Notes under the pieces: model-generated
Told to the model about the DNA's origin: nothing
The model's input: only the letters and a program-made list of their open reading frames with translations
Databases searched by the model: none
Made by a program: the position numbers and the translations under genes
Assembly (NCBI RefSeq): GCF_013376475.1
Contig: NZ_CP045508.1
Coordinates: forward strand, 2,229,501-2,293,500
DNA from: Desulfolutivibrio sulfoxidireducens
GTDB lineage: Bacteria; Desulfobacterota; Desulfovibrionia; Desulfovibrionales; Desulfovibrionaceae
Length of the DNA: 64,000 bases
Direction: 5' to 3'
Shown: piece by piece, positions 25,021 to 34,366 of the stretch
How positions within the stretch are numbered: the first letter of the stretch is position 1
Layout of the letters: each line of letters begins with the position of its first letter

Positions 25021-25752
25021 ATGCCCAGACTGGACACCTTCTATCTGCCCCCCGAGGGCTGGCGCGAGCCCTATGTCCTGACGGGCGGCGAGGCCGGACA
25101 TCTGGCCAGGGTGCTCAGAAAAAAGGCCGGGGACAGGGTACGCGTCTTTGACGGCCAGGGCCGGTACGGAGAATTTCACATCGAAGCCGTGGCCCGGGAC
25201 GCGGTACGCCTTACCCCCCTGGCCATGCGCCGGGAACCGGAGCCCGAGGCGGAGATATGGTTGGCGATCGGCTTCGCCAAGTCGGCCAGACGCGGCTATT
25301 TTCTCGAAAAGGCCGTGGAGCTTGGGGCTCGGGGGATCATCTTTTGGCAGGCCAGGCGCAGCCAGGGCAAGGTTCCGGCCGAGGCCAAGGAGGCCTGGTT
25401 CGACCAGGCCGTGGCCGCGGCCAAGCAGTGCGGGGCCGCCCGGCTGCCCGCGATCCTGGCCGCCCCGGGCGGCGCGGCCGAGGTTGCGGCCATGGGCCGG
25501 GAGTACGACCGCCGCTATGTCCTGTGGGAAGCCGCCGAGGCCGAAAAACGTCTGACGGCTAAGGACATGACCGCGCCCGGCCGGGTATTGGCCGTGGTCG
25601 GGCCGGAGGGGGGGCTTGACGACGACGAGGTCCGGATATTTCGCGACGGCGGATTTCACGCCGTGAGCCTGGGAAACCGGGTGCTTCGCTGGGAAACGGC
25701 GGCCCTGGCGGTGTTGTCCGTGTCCCTGCTGGGACCGGGGGAGACGTCCTGA
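25021..25752 (+). CDS. rsmE: 16S rRNA m3U1498 methyltransferase RsmE
   Basis: A 243-residue SPOUT-class enzyme that methylates U1498 of 16S rRNA with SAM. The N-terminal PUA-like part carries HLARVLRKKAGDRVRVFDGQG; the C-terminal knot has VVGPEGGLDDDEV and LGNRVLRWETAALAVL, which bind SAM. Its stop overlaps the rarA start by one base (TGATG), so the two are coupled. No strong ribosome site is visible before ATG 25021. Confidence 0.93.
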   Translation: MPRLDTFYLPPEGWREPYVLTGGEAGHLARVLRKKAGDRVRVFDGQGRYGEFHIEAVARDAVRLTPLAMRREPEPEAEIWLAIGFAKSARRGYFLEKAVELGARGIIFWQARRSQGKVPAEAKEAWFDQAVAAAKQCGAARLPAILAAPGGAAEVAAMGREYDRRYVLWEAAEAEKRLTAKDMTAPGRVLAVVGPEGGLDDDEVRIFRDGGFHAVSLGNRVLRWETAALAVLSVSLLGPGETS

Positions 25753-26960
25753 TGTCCGACAAGATTCCGTTGGCCGAACGCATCCGCCCTTCGACCCTGG
25801 AGGACTTCGTGGGCCAGGGCCATCTTGTGGCCAGGGCCGAGACCTTCCTCAAGTCCAAACGGCTGCCGAGCCTTTTGCTCTACGGGCCTCCCGGGTGCGG
25901 CAAATCCACCCTGGCCATGGTCCTGGCCAAATCCAAAGGCCTGCCTTTTTTGCGGGTCAGCGCCCCGGAGGCGGGGCTGGCCGAACTGCGTTCCCGGCTT
26001 CCCGGCCACGACATCCTGATCCTGGACGAACTGCACCGCTTCTCCAAGGCCCAGCAGGACTTTTTCCTGCCGCTTCTGGAATCCGGGGAGATCGTACTTC
26101 TGGCCACCACCACGGAAAACCCGTCGTTCTCCGTGACCAGGCAGCTTTTGTCCAGGATGCACGTTCTGCGTCTTCGTCCCCTGTCCCACGCCGAACTGCT
26201 GCGCATCGCCGAGCGAGGGGCCAGGGCCCTGTCCCTGGAACTGGCCCGGGAGAGCCTGGAGCTTATGGCCAACATGGCCATGGGCGACGGCCGCACCCTC
26301 TTAAACCTCCTGGAATACACGGCGGAACTGACCCCGGAAAACCAGACCCCCGAGAATCTGCGCACCGCCCTGCCCGAGGCCCTCATGCGCGGGGATCGGG
26401 ACGGGGACGCCCACTATGAATTGGCCTCGGCCTTCATCAAGTCCATCCGGGGCGGCGACCCGGACGCGGCCCTGTACTACCTGGCCTGCATGCTGGAGGG
26501 CGGCGAAGACCCCCGCTTCGTCTGCCGCCGGCTGATCCTTTCGGCCTCGGAGGACGTGGGCCTGGCCGATCCCATGGCCCTGCCTCTGGCCGTATCCTGC
26601 TCCGAGGCCATCGACCGGGTGGGCATGCCCGAGGGGTTCATCCCCCTGGCCGAGACCACGGTCTATCTGGCCCTGGCCCCCAAGAGCAATTCCGCCTACG
26701 CGGCCTATCTATCGGCCAAAAAGGAACTTGGCATCTCCGGGGCCAAGCCCGTTCCCCTGCACCTGCGCAACGCCGCAACCGCCCTGCAAAAACAGTGGGG
26801 CTTCGGCAAGGGCTACAAGTATCCCCACTCCTATCCCGAGGCCTGGGTGGACCAGGACTACCTGCCCGACGAACTGCGCGGCCGGCGGTTCTACCAGGCC
26901 AAGGACCAGGGGCTGGAGCCGAGACTCGCGGCTCGGCTGGCCCGCTTGAGAAAAAAGTAA
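25752..26960 (+). CDS. rarA: Replication-associated recombination protein A (RarA/MgsA) AAA+ ATPase
   Basis: A 402-residue clamp-loader-like AAA+ ATPase acting at stalled replication forks. Walker A is GPPGCGKST (residues about 44-52), Walker B ILDELHRFSKAQQDFFLP, sensor 1 TTTENPSF; the C-terminal tetramerisation domain includes EDPRFVCRRL and SASEDVGLADP. Length is slightly below the E. coli protein. It is coupled to rsmE. Confidence 0.93.
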   Translation: MSDKIPLAERIRPSTLEDFVGQGHLVARAETFLKSKRLPSLLLYGPPGCGKSTLAMVLAKSKGLPFLRVSAPEAGLAELRSRLPGHDILILDELHRFSKAQQDFFLPLLESGEIVLLATTTENPSFSVTRQLLSRMHVLRLRPLSHAELLRIAERGARALSLELARESLELMANMAMGDGRTLLNLLEYTAELTPENQTPENLRTALPEALMRGDRDGDAHYELASAFIKSIRGGDPDAALYYLACMLEGGEDPRFVCRRLILSASEDVGLADPMALPLAVSCSEAIDRVGMPEGFIPLAETTVYLALAPKSNSAYAAYLSAKKELGISGAKPVPLHLRNAATALQKQWGFGKGYKYPHSYPEAWVDQDYLPDELRGRRFYQAKDQGLEPRLAARLARLRKK

Positions 26961-27065
26961 CCCCTCTTGCCCTTCCCCGGGGAAGGGATTACCCCGTATC
27001 TCGCGAATCGAACTTCGAAGGACGCGGTTTTTCCGCGGTATCGGCCCGACGCCGGGGGGAAGGCC

Positions 27066-27959
27066 ATGAGCTGGACCGGATTCGAGATTTTTTTCAAAGG
27101 CGCTGCCCGCGACTCCCTTCTCCAGGCCATTGATCTGGCCCTTGACGAGGACGGGCCGGATTTGACCTCCCTGGCCGTCTTTTCCCCCGACGACGTCATG
27201 CGCGCCCGCATCGTGGCCAAAGAGGATACCCTTGTGGCCGGGCTGCCCATCGTCTCCCTGGTCCTGGATGCCCTGGGGGCGCGTGAGGCCTGCGAGACGG
27301 ACTTTGCCGTGGAGGAGGGCTCGCGCGTGGCCCGGGGCACGGCGGTCTGCCGTCTGAAAGGACCGGCGGTGGCCCTGCTTCGAGCCGAGCGGGTCATCCT
27401 CAATTTCATCTGCCATCTCTCGGGCGTCGCCAACCTGACCGCCCGCTACGTCGCGGCCCTGTCCGGCACGACAACCCGCCTTCTGGACACCAGAAAGACC
27501 CTGCCGGGCCTGCGCTATCCGGAAAAATACGCCGTGTTGGTCGGAGGCGGCTGCAATCACCGCAAAAACCTGGCCGAGATGCTCATGCTCAAGGACAACC
27601 ACATCGACCGGGCCGGGGGCATCCCCCAGGCCATGGCCGCCTTGCGAGGCGCCTATCGCGACGGCCTGAAATCCATGCCTCCGGTGGAGATCGAGTGCCG
27701 CACCCTGGAGGAAGTGGCCCTGGCCGTGGCCGAAAAACCGGCCCGGATCATGTTCGACAACATGGACCCGGACACCATGCGCCGGGCCAGGACACTGGTT
27801 CCCCCGGGCATCGAGACCGAGGCCAGTGGGGGGGTGTCATTGGACACCATCATCAGCGTGGCCGCGGCCGGACCGGACTACGTTTCCGTCGGCCGCATCA
27901 CCCATTCCGCGCCCGCCGCGGATTTCAGCATGCAACTTACGAGCGTGCGCCCGTCATGA
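27066..27959 (+). CDS. nadC: Quinolinate phosphoribosyltransferase (decarboxylating)
   Basis: Makes nicotinate mononucleotide from quinolinate and PRPP. The 297-residue protein has the substrate motifs LLDTRKTLPGLR, GGGCNHRKNL, LKDNHI, the acidic VEIECRTLEE strand and IMFDNMDPD. ATG 27066 has a GGGGGAAGG site. The gene starts a nadC-nadA-nadB operon: its stop overlaps the nadA start as ATGA. Confidence 0.95.
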   Translation: MSWTGFEIFFKGAARDSLLQAIDLALDEDGPDLTSLAVFSPDDVMRARIVAKEDTLVAGLPIVSLVLDALGAREACETDFAVEEGSRVARGTAVCRLKGPAVALLRAERVILNFICHLSGVANLTARYVAALSGTTTRLLDTRKTLPGLRYPEKYAVLVGGGCNHRKNLAEMLMLKDNHIDRAGGIPQAMAALRGAYRDGLKSMPPVEIECRTLEEVALAVAEKPARIMFDNMDPDTMRRARTLVPPGIETEASGGVSLDTIISVAAAGPDYVSVGRITHSAPAADFSMQLTSVRPS

Positions 27960-29002
27960 ACACATCCCCAAGCCAGGTCATCGAGGCCGCGCGCCGTCGC
28001 CTGGGTGGCCGACTGGCCATCCTGGCCCACCATTACCAGCACGACGACGTGGTCCGGCACGCCGACCATGTGGGCGACTCGCTCGAACTTTCGCGCAAGA
28101 TCGCGGAACTTTCGGCCGAATACATCGTGTTCTGCGGGGTTTCGTTCATGGCCGAGACAGCGGCCATCCTGGCCGCTCCCGGCCAGAAGGTGTTCATCCC
28201 GGACGCCAGGGCCTCGTGCGTCATGTCCGAGATGGCCCCGGGGGGGCTTGCCGAAAAAATCGCCCTGAAATTGCGCGCCACGGGCCGAAACCTGATCCCT
28301 CTGACCTACGTGAACTCTTCCGGCCGGGTCAAAGCCCTGTGCGGCGATCTTGGCGGTTCGGTCTGCACCTCGGCCAACGCCGCAACCATGCTCACCTGGG
28401 CGCTGGGCCAGGGCCGGGGCGTCCTTTTTCTGCCCGACCGCATGCTTGGGGAAAACACCTGCGACCGCCTGGGCATCCCCCCCGAAAAACGGCAGATCCT
28501 TGACATCCGGCGCGAGGGGGCGCTCATTGATCCGCGGGCCGCCCAGAAGGCCGAGGTGCTTCTGTGGCCGGGCCGCTGCGTCGTGCATACCCGGATCACG
28601 GCCGGACACATCCGGACCGCCCGGGCCGCCCATCCCGGGGCCCTGGTGGCCGTGCATCCCGAATGCCCGCCCCAGACCGTGCGCGAGGCCGACGCCGCCG
28701 GGTCCACCTCGTTCCTGATCCGGTTCGTCCAGGAGGCCCCGGCCGGGGCGACGGTTTTCATCGGCACCGAGGAGAACCTGGTCCTGCGCCTGGCCGCGCG
28801 GTATGCCGGGGAAAAGACCGTCATTCCGCTTCTGGCCAGCCGCTGTTCGAACATGGCCAAAATCACCGAGGAAAAGCTTGCGGCGCAACTGGCGAACCTC
28901 GAAAACGAACCACCGGTGGTCGTATCCAACGACATACGCGAGCCGGCCAAACTCGCCGTGGACCGAATGCTCGCGGCCTGCGCCCCAAGGACAACCCCAT
29001 GA
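27956..29002 (+). CDS. nadA: Quinolinate synthase (4Fe-4S)
   Basis: Condenses iminoaspartate with dihydroxyacetone phosphate to quinolinate. The 348 residues hold three cluster cysteines, in VFCGVSFMAE, WPGRCVVH and ASRCSNMAK, as well as LAHHYQHDDV, GDSLELS and HPECPPQTV. The oxygen-sensitive cluster suits an anaerobe. Start and stop both overlap neighbouring nad genes by four bases, so nadC, nadA and nadB are translated together; the iminoaspartate from NadB is unstable and must be used at once. Confidence 0.95.
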   Translation: MNTSPSQVIEAARRRLGGRLAILAHHYQHDDVVRHADHVGDSLELSRKIAELSAEYIVFCGVSFMAETAAILAAPGQKVFIPDARASCVMSEMAPGGLAEKIALKLRATGRNLIPLTYVNSSGRVKALCGDLGGSVCTSANAATMLTWALGQGRGVLFLPDRMLGENTCDRLGIPPEKRQILDIRREGALIDPRAAQKAEVLLWPGRCVVHTRITAGHIRTARAAHPGALVAVHPECPPQTVREADAAGSTSFLIRFVQEAPAGATVFIGTEENLVLRLAARYAGEKTVIPLLASRCSNMAKITEEKLAAQLANLENEPPVVVSNDIREPAKLAVDRMLAACAPRTTP

Positions 29003-30582
29003 GCTACTATCGCTTTCGGACCCAGGCCCTGGTCATCGGTTCCGGCCTCGCCGGATGCACAGCGGCCCTGACCCTGGCCGACAACGGCCTGGACGTGCTG
29101 CTTCTGACCTCCGGCGAAACCCTGGACGACGGCAACAGCGCCCTGGCCCAGGGCGGCATCGTCTATCGGGGCCAGGACGACCCGCCCCGGCTTTTGGAGC
29201 GCGACATCCTGACCTGCGGTTGGCAGCACAACTATATCCGCGCCGTGAAGTTCCTGGCTCGGAAAGGCCCGCAGGCGGTCAAGGAAATTCTCATCGACCG
29301 CCTGAACATCCCCTTCAACCGCAAGTCGACCAACAACGGTTTCCACCTCACCAAGGAAGGCGGCCACAGCGTGGCCCGCATTCTCCATACGGCGGACCAG
29401 ACCGGCAGGACCATCATGGCCGGGCTGATCGGCGCGGTGAAGGCCCAGCCCAAAATCACCGTGCTCACCCGGCGCACGGCCGTGGACCTGCTGACCACCC
29501 AGCACCATGCCAGTCGTCTGGAATACAAGTATCAGTTGGAGAACCAGTGCCTGGGGGCCTATGTCTACGACGAGACGGCCGGGCTGGTGGAGACCATCCT
29601 GGCGGACTTCACGGTCCTGGCCACAGGCGGGGTGGGCCGCATCTTTCTGCACACCACCAATTCCCGGTCCTGCATCGGCTCGGCCCTGGCCATGGCCTAC
29701 CGGGCCGGGGTACGGACCATGAACCTGGAGTACATCCAGTTCCACCCCACCACCCTGCTGCACCGGGCCGAGCGGCGCTTCCTGATCACCGAGGCCCTGC
29801 GCGGCGAGGGGGCCAGGCTGGTGAACGACAAGGGCGAGCAGTTCATGAAGCGCTACGACCCCAGGGCCGATCTGGCGCCCCGGGACATCGTCACCCGGGC
29901 CATCCTGGAGGAGATGCTGCGCACCGGCGAGGACTGCGTGTATCTGGATGCGGCCAACCACGTCAAAAACCTTAAGGAATACTTCCCCACTATCTACGAA
30001 AAGTGCAAATCGATCGGCATCGACATTACGGTTCAGCCTATCCCCGTGGTCCCGGCGGCCCACTACTTCTGCGGCGGCCTATTGACCGACGTGCACGGCC
30101 GCACCAGCATGGAGAGGCTCTACGCCGCCGGGGAATGCGCCTGCACCGGATTGCACGGGGCCAACCGCATGGCCAGCACATCGCTTCTGGAATGCCTGTT
30201 GTGGGGCTTTAGCGTGGGCCAGGACATCGGCCGCAGATGCGTCAAGAATACGGCCATGGGCCGCAAGCTGTCCGAATGCATCCCGGACTGGGTCAGCCCG
30301 GGCCAGAACCGCAACGAAGACCCGGCGCTTATCGCCCAGGACTGGACCACCATCCGCAACACCATGTGGAATTACGTGGGCATCAACCGGTCCACGTCCC
30401 GCCTGATGCGGGCCTTCGAGGACTTACGGGACCTCAACAAGCACCTGCACGACTTCTACCGGGAGACGCCGTTGAGCAAACCCATCATCGACCTGTTCCA
30501 CGGCTGCCAGGCGGCCTATCTGGTGACGCTCGCGGCCATGCGCAACAAGAAATCCCTGGGTTGCCACTACCGCGTGGATTAG
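28999..30582 (+). CDS. nadB: L-aspartate oxidase
   Basis: A 527-residue flavoprotein of the succinate dehydrogenase/fumarate reductase family that oxidises aspartate to iminoaspartate. Motifs: FAD-binding VIGSGLAGCTAAL, NSALAQGGI, EYIQFHPTTL, ITEALRGEGARL with the active-site Arg, and GGLLTDVHGRTSMERLYAAGE in its C-terminal FAD segment. Without oxygen such enzymes use fumarate. The C-terminal helical domain is intact. Last gene of the nad operon. Confidence 0.95.
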   Translation: MSYYRFRTQALVIGSGLAGCTAALTLADNGLDVLLLTSGETLDDGNSALAQGGIVYRGQDDPPRLLERDILTCGWQHNYIRAVKFLARKGPQAVKEILIDRLNIPFNRKSTNNGFHLTKEGGHSVARILHTADQTGRTIMAGLIGAVKAQPKITVLTRRTAVDLLTTQHHASRLEYKYQLENQCLGAYVYDETAGLVETILADFTVLATGGVGRIFLHTTNSRSCIGSALAMAYRAGVRTMNLEYIQFHPTTLLHRAERRFLITEALRGEGARLVNDKGEQFMKRYDPRADLAPRDIVTRAILEEMLRTGEDCVYLDAANHVKNLKEYFPTIYEKCKSIGIDITVQPIPVVPAAHYFCGGLLTDVHGRTSMERLYAAGECACTGLHGANRMASTSLLECLLWGFSVGQDIGRRCVKNTAMGRKLSECIPDWVSPGQNRNEDPALIAQDWTTIRNTMWNYVGINRSTSRLMRAFEDLRDLNKHLHDFYRETPLSKPIIDLFHGCQAAYLVTLAAMRNKKSLGCHYRVD

Positions 30583-30595
30583 CGGTCCGTCGCCG

Positions 30596-30649
30596 TTCGC
30601 CCTCCCTGGCGCACGAGATGACATGCGGCCACGGGCATGTGAGGGCGAA
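30596..30649. terminator. Branched inverted repeat between convergent nadB and TPR genes
   Basis: TTCGCCCTC (30596-30604) pairs with GAGGGCGAA (30641-30649), and inside it ACATGC pairs with GCATGT. No T-run follows; it is a possible two-way terminator. Confidence 0.35.
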
Positions 30650-30673
30650 GGAAGGAACTCCGGGTCGACGCGA

Positions 30674-31330
30674 TCAGTCCAGGGGGGTCCTGATGTTCGG
30701 ATCAAGGCTTTTGGCCATGGAGAAATCGGCCCTGGCTCGTTGCGCGTCGCCCTTTTTCAGCCAGACCCTGCCCCGGTTGTTCACGAATTGCGCATCGTCG
30801 GGAAGAAGCTCCATGGCCTTGGTGTAGTTGGCCAGGGCGCTCTCCAGATTGCCCTTGGTGAACCAGGCCGTGCCCCGGTTGTTGAAGGCCCCGGCATCCG
30901 TGGCGTCGAGTTCGATGGCCCGGGTATAGTCGGCGATGGCATCATCATAGCGACCCATCGCGAACAGGAGATTACCCCGGTTGAAATACACGGCGGCGTT
31001 TCCAGGGACCAGGGCCAGGGCCGCGTTATAGTCCTTCATTGCCTCGTGGGGACGATCCAGGCTGGCCAGGAGGTCGCCCCTGGCGGCGTGCACCAAGGCC
31101 TTGCTGGACTCGGAAAGATCCGTGGCCGCAAGAGCCCTGGCGTAGCATTCGACGGCCGCGGGGTAATTCCCTTGTTTCTCGGCCGCGACGGCGCTCTTGG
31201 CCTCGGAGAGGCCGTTGGCCAGGCACGGCCTGTTCGATCCGAAAAAAAAGACGGCCAACAGCACCATGCCGACGACCGGCACGCCCGTGACGGGCGCCAC
31301 GAACCGAAACGCCCGGCGGTTCCAGATCAT
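30674..31330 (-). CDS. Exported TPR-repeat protein
   Basis: A 218-residue protein with an N-terminal signal/anchor (hydrophobic residues 15-32, possible cleavage after CLA). Four to five tetratricopeptide repeats follow from about residue 42 to 215, with YFNRGNLLFAMGRYDDAIADYTRAI-type repeats (broken here: YFNRGNLLFAMG, RYDDAIADYTRAIELD; AFNNRGTAWFTKG, NLESALANYTKAMELL). It is likely a periplasmic scaffold. Its ATG overlaps the stop of the PilZ gene. Confidence 0.78.
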   Translation of the reverse strand: MIWNRRAFRFVAPVTGVPVVGMVLLAVFFFGSNRPCLANGLSEAKSAVAAEKQGNYPAAVECYARALAATDLSESSKALVHAARGDLLASLDRPHEAMKDYNAALALVPGNAAVYFNRGNLLFAMGRYDDAIADYTRAIELDATDAGAFNNRGTAWFTKGNLESALANYTKAMELLPDDAQFVNNRGRVWLKKGDAQRARADFSMAKSLDPNIRTPLD

Positions 31331-31698
31331 TCTCCCTCGTCCTTTTTGGAAAAGGCCGGAATCTCCAGTTCCCTGTCGATGCGGTCGGCATCCTTCGAGG
31401 AATAGCGCACGATGTTCCGCAGGTGGAAGAATGCGGTCTCGTCCATGCTCTCGAAGTCGATGGCCGTGCCCGATTCCACGCTCCGCACGATGCGGGCGGC
31501 GATCCTGAAGCGAATCTCCCTGGTCAGGACAAACAGGACCACACAGCCGACCCCGGCCGGCAAGCGGGGGTCGAAGGTGCAAAGCACCCCTTTCATGCTG
31601 ATATTTTGAGTATGCACTGGTATCTTGTCGTCGCCCAAAAGCACGTAGGCGTCGAACTGCGCCTCCACCCTGCTGCGGCGTCTCTTGTTTTCATCCAT
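31327..31698 (-). CDS. PilZ domain protein (probable c-di-GMP receptor)
   Basis: A 123-residue single-domain protein. The two PilZ c-di-GMP motifs are visible: an Arg-rich RRRSR near residue 6 and NISMKGVL (N-x-S-x-x-G) near residue 33. The rest is a beta-barrel with a C-terminal helix. Start ATG 31698 is preceded by GAGGTCGG. It is coupled to the exported TPR protein, which could be its output partner. Confidence 0.75.
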   Translation of the reverse strand: MDENKRRRSRVEAQFDAYVLLGDDKIPVHTQNISMKGVLCTFDPRLPAGVGCVVLFVLTREIRFRIAARIVRSVESGTAIDFESMDETAFFHLRNIVRYSSKDADRIDRELEIPAFSKKDEGE

Positions 31699-32005
31699 GG
31701 TCCGACCTCGCGCGGGATCATACGATAAGGCCGACGCACCGTGGTCTCCGACCCGGGAATCCGGGGCTGTCCAAGGCCCGCGGGACACGACCCGGTCGCC
31801 CGTGACGGGAAAAATCCGGCCAACCAGGGATACCAAAACGCGATCCCCGCACAGTTGTCAACCGGCCGGTTTTTTTCCGGCAAAAAACCCTCCTTCCACT
31901 CCGGACCACGGCCCCTGGGAAAAAATGCTTTGCGGCCCGGACGAGGCCACTATAGAAGGGACAACCCGCGCGCCGCCCGTGTCGGGGTGAATCCAAGGAC
32001 CATCC
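31699..32005. other. Divergent intergenic region, pilZ / MFS
   Basis: 307 bp with no gene. On the plus strand TTGCGG (31930-31935) and TATAGA (31951-31956), spaced 15 nt, may drive the MFS gene. On the minus strand a good TTGACA lies at about 31858-31853 facing pilZ, with no clear -10 at normal distance. An inverted CCGGCC/GGCCGG pair flanks the T-run near 31865. Confidence 0.45.
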
Positions 32006-33445
32006 ATGCCTGAAAACACGTTTTGCCCGCACGAGGCCCAAAGCGGTTCGTCCGTCGTCCTGTCCATGCTCGGGGTGAACATGATGGTGCTTATGGCCAC
32101 CCTGGACATGAGCATCGTCAACGTCTCCCTGCCCACCCTGGCGACAATGCTCGAAGTCGATTTCGCAACCATCCAGTGGGTGGTCTTAAGCTACGTCCTG
32201 GTCATCGCCTGCCTGCTCATGCTCATTTCCAGGCTTGGCGACATGAAGGGCAAAAAGCGCATCTTTTCCGCCGGCCTTCTCATCTTCACCACGGCCTCGC
32301 TGTTGTGCGGCCTGGCCCCAGGCGCGTCGTGGCTCATCGCCTTCCGGGCCCTGCAGGGCGTCGGCGCGGCCATGAGCCAGGCCCTGGGCATCGCCATCGT
32401 CACCGAGATCGCCCCGCCCGGCAGACGCGGCCAGGCCATCGGCTTCGTCGGGGCCACAGTGTCCATGGGATTGGCCCTTGGCCCTTCCCTGGGAGGGCTG
32501 CTCATCGACCTGGCGGGATGGCGCTTCATCTTTTTGGTCAACGTGCCCCTTGGCCTTTTGGCCCTGCGCATCGTGACCAGGTATATGCCCGCCCTGCCCC
32601 CGGTCCAAGGCGGACAACGTTTCGACGTGCCCGGCGCGGTTCTCGCCGCCGTGAGCCTTGGCTGCTACTGTCTGGGGATGACCATGGGGCAGAGGATGGG
32701 ATTCGACCAGGGGGTCACGATGTGTCTGCTCGGCCTGTCCCTGGTGGGACTGGCCGTCTTCCTTCTCGTGGAACGACGCACGGCGCAGCCCATGATCGAC
32801 CTGAGCCTTTTCCGGGACACCCTTTTTTCCCTGAACCTGCTGATGTCGGTGCTGGTGTTCATCTCCCTGACCGGGGGGTTCATCGTGCCCTTTTTCCTGC
32901 AGATGGCCCAGGGGCGCACGCCCCGGGAAATGGGCCTGATCATGATGGTCGTGCCGCTGTGCATGGGCCTTTTCGCCCTGATTTCCGGAACCCTCTCGGA
33001 CCGTGTCGGGCCACGGGGCTTGAGCCTTCTTGGACTTTTCATCCTGGCCGCAGGATTTGTGCTCATGACCGGACTGGCCCGGGACACCCCCTGGTGGGAA
33101 TTCGCCCTGCGCTACGCCCCGGTGGGCATCGGCATCGGCCTTTTCCAGGCCTCCAACAACAGCGCCATCATGGGCGCGGTTCCCCGGGCGCGTCTGGGTG
33201 TGGCCTCGGGCCTGCTCAACTATACCCGGGTCTTCGGACAATCCACGGGCCTGCCGCTTGTGGGATCGATCTTCACCGCCTACGTGGTTTCCCTTTCCAA
33301 CCTGCCCTCGCGCACGGACATGACCCAGGTCCCCCCGGACCTTTTGGTCCAGGCCTTCAACCGCACCAATTTCGTCCTCTTTTTCCTGGCCACGGCGGCC
33401 ATCGGCCTGGCCTGCCTGGTCTGGCGCCTGGATCGCCGGAAGTAG
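32006..33445 (+). CDS. MFS transporter, DHA2 (14-helix) drug exporter type
   Basis: A 479-residue inner-membrane protein with about 14 hydrophobic helices. LDMSIVNVSLPTLATML in helix 1, the A-loop region RLGDMKGKKRIF, and the proton-linked antiporter motif region GFVGATVSMGLALGPSLGGLL in helix 5 mark an EmrB/QacA-type proton antiporter. Substrate unknown. No adaptor gene is adjacent. It converges on the cyclodeaminase-like gene, only 3 bp apart. Confidence 0.85.
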   Translation: MPENTFCPHEAQSGSSVVLSMLGVNMMVLMATLDMSIVNVSLPTLATMLEVDFATIQWVVLSYVLVIACLLMLISRLGDMKGKKRIFSAGLLIFTTASLLCGLAPGASWLIAFRALQGVGAAMSQALGIAIVTEIAPPGRRGQAIGFVGATVSMGLALGPSLGGLLIDLAGWRFIFLVNVPLGLLALRIVTRYMPALPPVQGGQRFDVPGAVLAAVSLGCYCLGMTMGQRMGFDQGVTMCLLGLSLVGLAVFLLVERRTAQPMIDLSLFRDTLFSLNLLMSVLVFISLTGGFIVPFFLQMAQGRTPREMGLIMMVVPLCMGLFALISGTLSDRVGPRGLSLLGLFILAAGFVLMTGLARDTPWWEFALRYAPVGIGIGLFQASNNSAIMGAVPRARLGVASGLLNYTRVFGQSTGLPLVGSIFTAYVVSLSNLPSRTDMTQVPPDLLVQAFNRTNFVLFFLATAAIGLACLVWRLDRRK

Positions 33446-33448
33446 CCG

Positions 33449-34366
33449 TCACAGCGAGGCCATGGCCAGCCGGGCGGCGGCCAGATCGAACAGGGCGTGT
33501 CCCACGCTTTTAAAGATCACCGGTCCCATCCCCATCGCGGCACGGTCCGGCACGTCGTCCACGATCCGCTCCAGGGGCGTGACCGCGGCCATGTCCACCC
33601 CGGCCCGCATCAAATCCCCAGCCTCGGCCGAGGCCGCCTCCAGGTCATCCACGTAGACCCGGGCGGCCCGCACCAGGGACCCCGGGAGCTCGGCCGCCTC
33701 CGGGGTGAACGACCCCACGGCGGCGACAAAGGCGTCGCCGCGCACGCCCGGGGGCAGGACCGGCTCACGGGAGGTGGTGGCGGTAACGACCAGGGGCACG
33801 CGGCCAAGGATGTCCGCGATCCGGTCGGCCGGCGCGGCCTCGGCGACGGCTCCCTTTTCCCGCAACATCCCGGCCAGGGCCGCCGCCTTGGATATGGCGC
33901 GCGAAACCACAAGAAATTCCCTCACCCCAAGGCCCTGAAAAAAGGCCAGGGCATGGGCCGTGGCCTGCACCCCGGCCCCGACCACGAGCAGGGGGCCAGC
34001 CGTGTTCGGGGCCAGAAGCCGCGCGGCCAGAAGGCTCAAGGCGGCCGTGCGCCGGGAGGTGACCGTGGGGCCGTCGAGTTGCAGAAGCGGCCTGCCCGAT
34101 GCCGCCTCGGCCACAGTCACCTCGCCCTGGATGGCCGGCAGGCCCTTGGCCGTATTTCCGGGATGCACGGTGATGCGTTTGACCGCGACGATGTCGCCGT
34201 CCGTGGAGGGCATGATCAGGAGCACGCCCTCGGCAAGGGGCAGGTGCAGGCGGGCCGGGGCGTAGACCATCCCCCGCCGCTTTTGCAGAAGGACCTCGGC
34301 CAGGGCGTCGGCCAGGGGGCCGAAAGGCAGGACGGCGGCGGTTTGGGCCGCGTCAAGCCGGATCAT
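33449..34366 (-). CDS. Ornithine cyclodeaminase / mu-crystallin family protein
   Basis: A 305-residue NAD(P)-dependent enzyme with Rossmann motif LLVVGAGVQATAHALAF near residue 126 and family segments MPSTDGDIVAVKRITVHPGN and LQLDGPTVTSRRTAA. Family members are ornithine cyclodeaminase, alanine dehydrogenase or delta1-pyrroline/piperideine-2-carboxylate reductase; the last is favoured by the DGPTVTSRRTAA segment but not certain. Its start overlaps the RND pump's stop (ATGA), an unusual pairing. Confidence 0.78.
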   Translation of the reverse strand: MIRLDAAQTAAVLPFGPLADALAEVLLQKRRGMVYAPARLHLPLAEGVLLIMPSTDGDIVAVKRITVHPGNTAKGLPAIQGEVTVAEAASGRPLLQLDGPTVTSRRTAALSLLAARLLAPNTAGPLLVVGAGVQATAHALAFFQGLGVREFLVVSRAISKAAALAGMLREKGAVAEAAPADRIADILGRVPLVVTATTSREPVLPPGVRGDAFVAAVGSFTPEAAELPGSLVRAARVYVDDLEAASAEAGDLMRAGVDMAAVTPLERIVDDVPDRAAMGMGPVIFKSVGHALFDLAAARLAMASL